This document shows, piece by piece, positions 13,735 to 15,805 of a stretch of DNA of 15,805 bases; position 1 is the stretch's first letter, and every line of letters begins with the position of its first letter. The translations under genes were made by a program, and so were the position numbers. Location: assembly GCA_028684345.1 (NCBI GenBank), contig JAQUGB010000021.1, positions 1 through 15,805 on the forward strand, read 5' to 3'. The DNA is from Tepidiphilus sp. Lineage in GTDB: Bacteria > Pseudomonadota > Gammaproteobacteria > Burkholderiales > Rhodocyclaceae. The notes under the pieces were generated by a model that ran no database searches, was not told the DNA's origin, and saw only the letters and a program-made list of their open reading frames with translations.

Positions 13735-15805
13735 TGGGGGCGCGCTGGCGCTTCGCGCTGGCGGTGGTGGTGCTGGCCGCCTTGATGACGGGACCTTTCC
13801 TGCTCACCGGCGTGATGGTGTGGGCCGACGCCTCCGAGGAGGCGCGCAATGCCTTGCGTGCGCTCGCCGAACGCTGGCTGCCGCTCGGCGGGGTGACCAC
13901 CGTGGCGGGCTTTGCCTTGGGTATCGCCTTGCTCGCGCGCCTCTTTCGCCATTACGTCCAGGGGCTGTTGCGCATGGCCGAGGGGCTGGACGTGCTGCGT
14001 CGGGCCAACCCGGGTTTTCGGGTAACGGAGGAGGGGCCGCGCGAGGTGGTGGCACTCGCCCAGGCGATCAACCGGCTCGCCGACGAGCGCGATCGCCTGC
14101 TCGCCGAGCTCGACACGCGTGTGCGTGAGGCGCGTCATGCCGTCGAAGAAGAGCGCAACCGTTTGGCTGCGTTGATGGCCCAATTGGCCGAGGCGGTGAT
14201 CGTATGCAACGCCGAAGGGCGAATCTTGCTCTACAACGAGGCGGCTCGCCGGCTGGCGCAGTCCTTCGGCGATTCGGCCACGGTGGCTGCGAGCGGCTGG
14301 ATTGGCCTGGGGCGCTCGATCCATGCCCTGCTCGATCCCGATCTGGTGGCGCACGTCTTCGAGTCCCTCGAAGTCATGCTCGAGCAAGGAGAAGTTCGTC
14401 CGAGTATGCAGGTGGTGACGGCAACGCCAGCCGGCGCGCTCGTCCGGGTGCGTGTCTCACCGATCGCCGGGGAGGCGGCGAAAGAGCAGATCAGCGGCTA
14501 TGTGCTCATGCTCGAAGACGTCACCGACCAGATCGAGCGCGAGGCTTCACGCAACGAGCTGCTCTTCGAGCTCACCGAGGGCAACCGGGCGGCCATCGCC
14601 AACATCCGTCTCGCTGCCGAGATGCTGCACTTGCCCGACGTGGACGAGGCGATGCGCGCACGCTTCCGCGCCGTGATCGCCCGTGAAGTCGAGGCGGTGA
14701 GCACGCGCCTCGACGTGGCTTCGCGGGCTTTTGCCGACGCGCTGCGCGCTCGTTGGCCACTCGAACCGATGCGCGGGGCGGATCTCCTGCACGCGGCAGC
14801 GGCCTACCTGAAGCGCCGCCTCGACGTCGTCCTCGAGCTCGAGATCCTCGACGAGGAGCTGTGGTTCGAGGCCGATCATTTCTCGTTGCTGCAGGCACTC
14901 GCTTTTCTCGCTGGTCGTCTCGTCGAGGACTACGGCGTGCCCATGTTACGATTGCGTCTTTCCGGCGACGATCGGCTCGTCTATCTCGACCTGGTGTGGT
15001 CGGGCGGCAGCCTCAGCAACGAGATCGTGACCGGCTGGGAACTGGAACCTCTGGGCTTGGGTGGAACGCGTTCGCCACTCACCTTGCGTGACGTGCTCGA
15101 TCGTCACGGAGCCGCCATGTGGTTCGACCGGGAGAAAGCGCGCCATCGCGCCTTCGTGCGCCTGGCGCTGCCGCGCAAGCAGTCCGTTCGTCTCCCGCCA
15201 TCGGCTACGCCCGCCGTGCCGGCGCTGGAGGAAGGACGGCCGGAATTCTATGATTTCGACCTCTTCGCCTGGTCGGACAAGGCGACCGCGCTCGAGGACA
15301 GGTTACTGGCCGAGCTGAGCTACACCGTGTTCGACACCGAGACCACCGGGCTCGATCCGAGCGGTGGCGACGAGATCATCCAGATCGGCGCTACCCGCAT
15401 CGTCAATGGTCGCCTGCTCAAACACGAATCTTTCGAGCAGCTCATCGATCCGCGCCGCCCTCTCGATCCGGCCTCCATCGCCGTGCATCACATCACGCCG
15501 GAGATGCTGGAGGGGCAGCCGACGATCGAAGTCGTGCTGCCGGCTTTCCATCGCTTCGCGCAGGATACCGTGCTCGTGGCGCACAACGCCGCCTTCGACA
15601 TGCGATTCCTTCAGCTCAAGGAGGAAAAACTCGGTGTGCGCTTCGATCAGCCCGTGCTCGACACGCTGCTCTTGGCGGCCTTCCTTTTGCCGAATCAGGA
15701 GCATTCGCTGGAAGCTCTGGCGCACTATTTCGGTGTGCGTGTCCTGGGGCGACACACGGCCTTGGGCGATGCGCTGGTGACGGCAGAGATCTTCCTCAAG
15801 ATGAT
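13734..15805 (+). CDS. Membrane-anchored HAMP-PAS pseudo-kinase fused to DEDDh 3'-5' exonuclease (3' end outside window)
   Basis: The frame runs open from the ATG at 13734 (TGATG overlap with the regulator's stop) to the window end, 690 codons. In order: a membrane helix at about 6-30, a short periplasmic piece of about 17 residues, a second helix at about 50-68, a HAMP-like region (about 69-120), a coiled coil, a PAS domain (about 140-262, including AEAVIVCNAEGRILLYNEAA), a degenerate DHp/ATPase module (about 270-490), and a DnaQ/epsilon-type exonuclease from about 525. In the kinase-like part E282 stands where the phospho-histidine should be, and the G1 box reads WSGGS without its aspartate. 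The exonuclease residues are complete: D534 and E536 (FDTETTGLD), D622 (HNAAFD), H674 and D679 (RHTALGD). It should remove 3' nucleotides from DNA or RNA while held at the inner membrane. Substrate and trigger are unknown. Exo III is already inside the window, so only a short C-terminal piece should be missing. Confidence 0.88.
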   Translation, partial: MGARWRFALAVVVLAALMTGPFLLTGVMVWADASEEARNALRALAERWLPLGGVTTVAGFALGIALLARLFRHYVQGLLRMAEGLDVLRRANPGFRVTEEGPREVVALAQAINRLADERDRLLAELDTRVREARHAVEEERNRLAALMAQLAEAVIVCNAEGRILLYNEAARRLAQSFGDSATVAASGWIGLGRSIHALLDPDLVAHVFESLEVMLEQGEVRPSMQVVTATPAGALVRVRVSPIAGEAAKEQISGYVLMLEDVTDQIEREASRNELLFELTEGNRAAIANIRLAAEMLHLPDVDEAMRARFRAVIAREVEAVSTRLDVASRAFADALRARWPLEPMRGADLLHAAAAYLKRRLDVVLELEILDEELWFEADHFSLLQALAFLAGRLVEDYGVPMLRLRLSGDDRLVYLDLVWSGGSLSNEIVTGWELEPLGLGGTRSPLTLRDVLDRHGAAMWFDREKARHRAFVRLALPRKQSVRLPPSATPAVPALEEGRPEFYDFDLFAWSDKATALEDRLLAELSYTVFDTETTGLDPSGGDEIIQIGATRIVNGRLLKHESFEQLIDPRRPLDPASIAVHHITPEMLEGQPTIEVVLPAFHRFAQDTVLVAHNAAFDMRFLQLKEEKLGVRFDQPVLDTLLLAAFLLPNQEHSLEALAHYFGVRVLGRHTALGDALVTAEIFLKM

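Noticed and set aside
1..15805. Search by eye for CRISPR repeats, tRNA or rRNA genes, transposases and integrase sites.
   Set aside because: No regularly spaced repeats, cloverleaf candidates, terminal inverted repeats or transposase motifs were found. The window is compact coding DNA throughout.

Overview
This is a GC-rich, gene-dense bacterial segment with almost no spacer DNA, and everything in it fits a chromosomal backbone of a betaproteobacterium. The clues are a SecA ending in the CxCx8CH zinc tail, a secA-argJ pairing, an E. coli-length PurB, a yajC-secD-secF operon and an SSS-type sensor kinase. A Rhodocyclales- or Hydrogenophilales-like organism is my best guess, but no search was possible. 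I see no mobile elements, tRNA, rRNA, CRISPR or phage genes. No gene-free stretch exceeds 300 bases. The two largest gaps (4362-4574 and 8598-8861) hold stem-loops and promoters.

Layout. (1) 1-4361, plus strand: the 3' part of secA, then argJ and purB, each 13 nt after the previous stop, probably one transcript. (2) 4362-5402: a spacer with a stem-loop and an extended -10 promoter, then a ferredoxin-NADP+ reductase gene (fpr). (3) 5428-5453: a symmetric hairpin flanked by A and T runs, a bidirectional terminator between convergent fpr and secF. (4) 8597-5469, minus strand: yajC-secD-secF, the accessory part of the Sec translocon. (5) 8598-8861: a divergent promoter region with a 9-bp stem-loop. 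(6) 8862-10298, plus strand: a secreted M48 metalloprotease with a helical-repeat tail (BepA-like).

(7) 10400-15805, plus strand: a tightly overlapping signalling cassette. It encodes a 66-residue two-helix membrane protein, a 932-residue SSS-symporter/STAC/histidine kinase (CbrA/CrbS type), a REC-only response regulator, and a large protein that runs off the window. The last is a membrane-anchored HAMP-PAS protein with a histidine-kinase-like module whose phospho-acceptor and ATP-binding residues are lost, fused to a complete DEDDh (DnaQ/epsilon-type) 3'-5' exonuclease active site.

How the parts fit. Regions 1, 4 and 6 bring the Sec motor, its SecDF-YajC partner and an envelope protease into one neighbourhood. 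Region 7 is the most interesting. A transporter-like kinase feeds a receiver with no output domain, and the next coupled gene is a pseudo-kinase carrying a nuclease. The simplest inference is that the receiver acts by docking on another protein, and the exonuclease fusion is the obvious candidate partner. That is a hypothesis from gene order and domain content, not shown by sequence alone.
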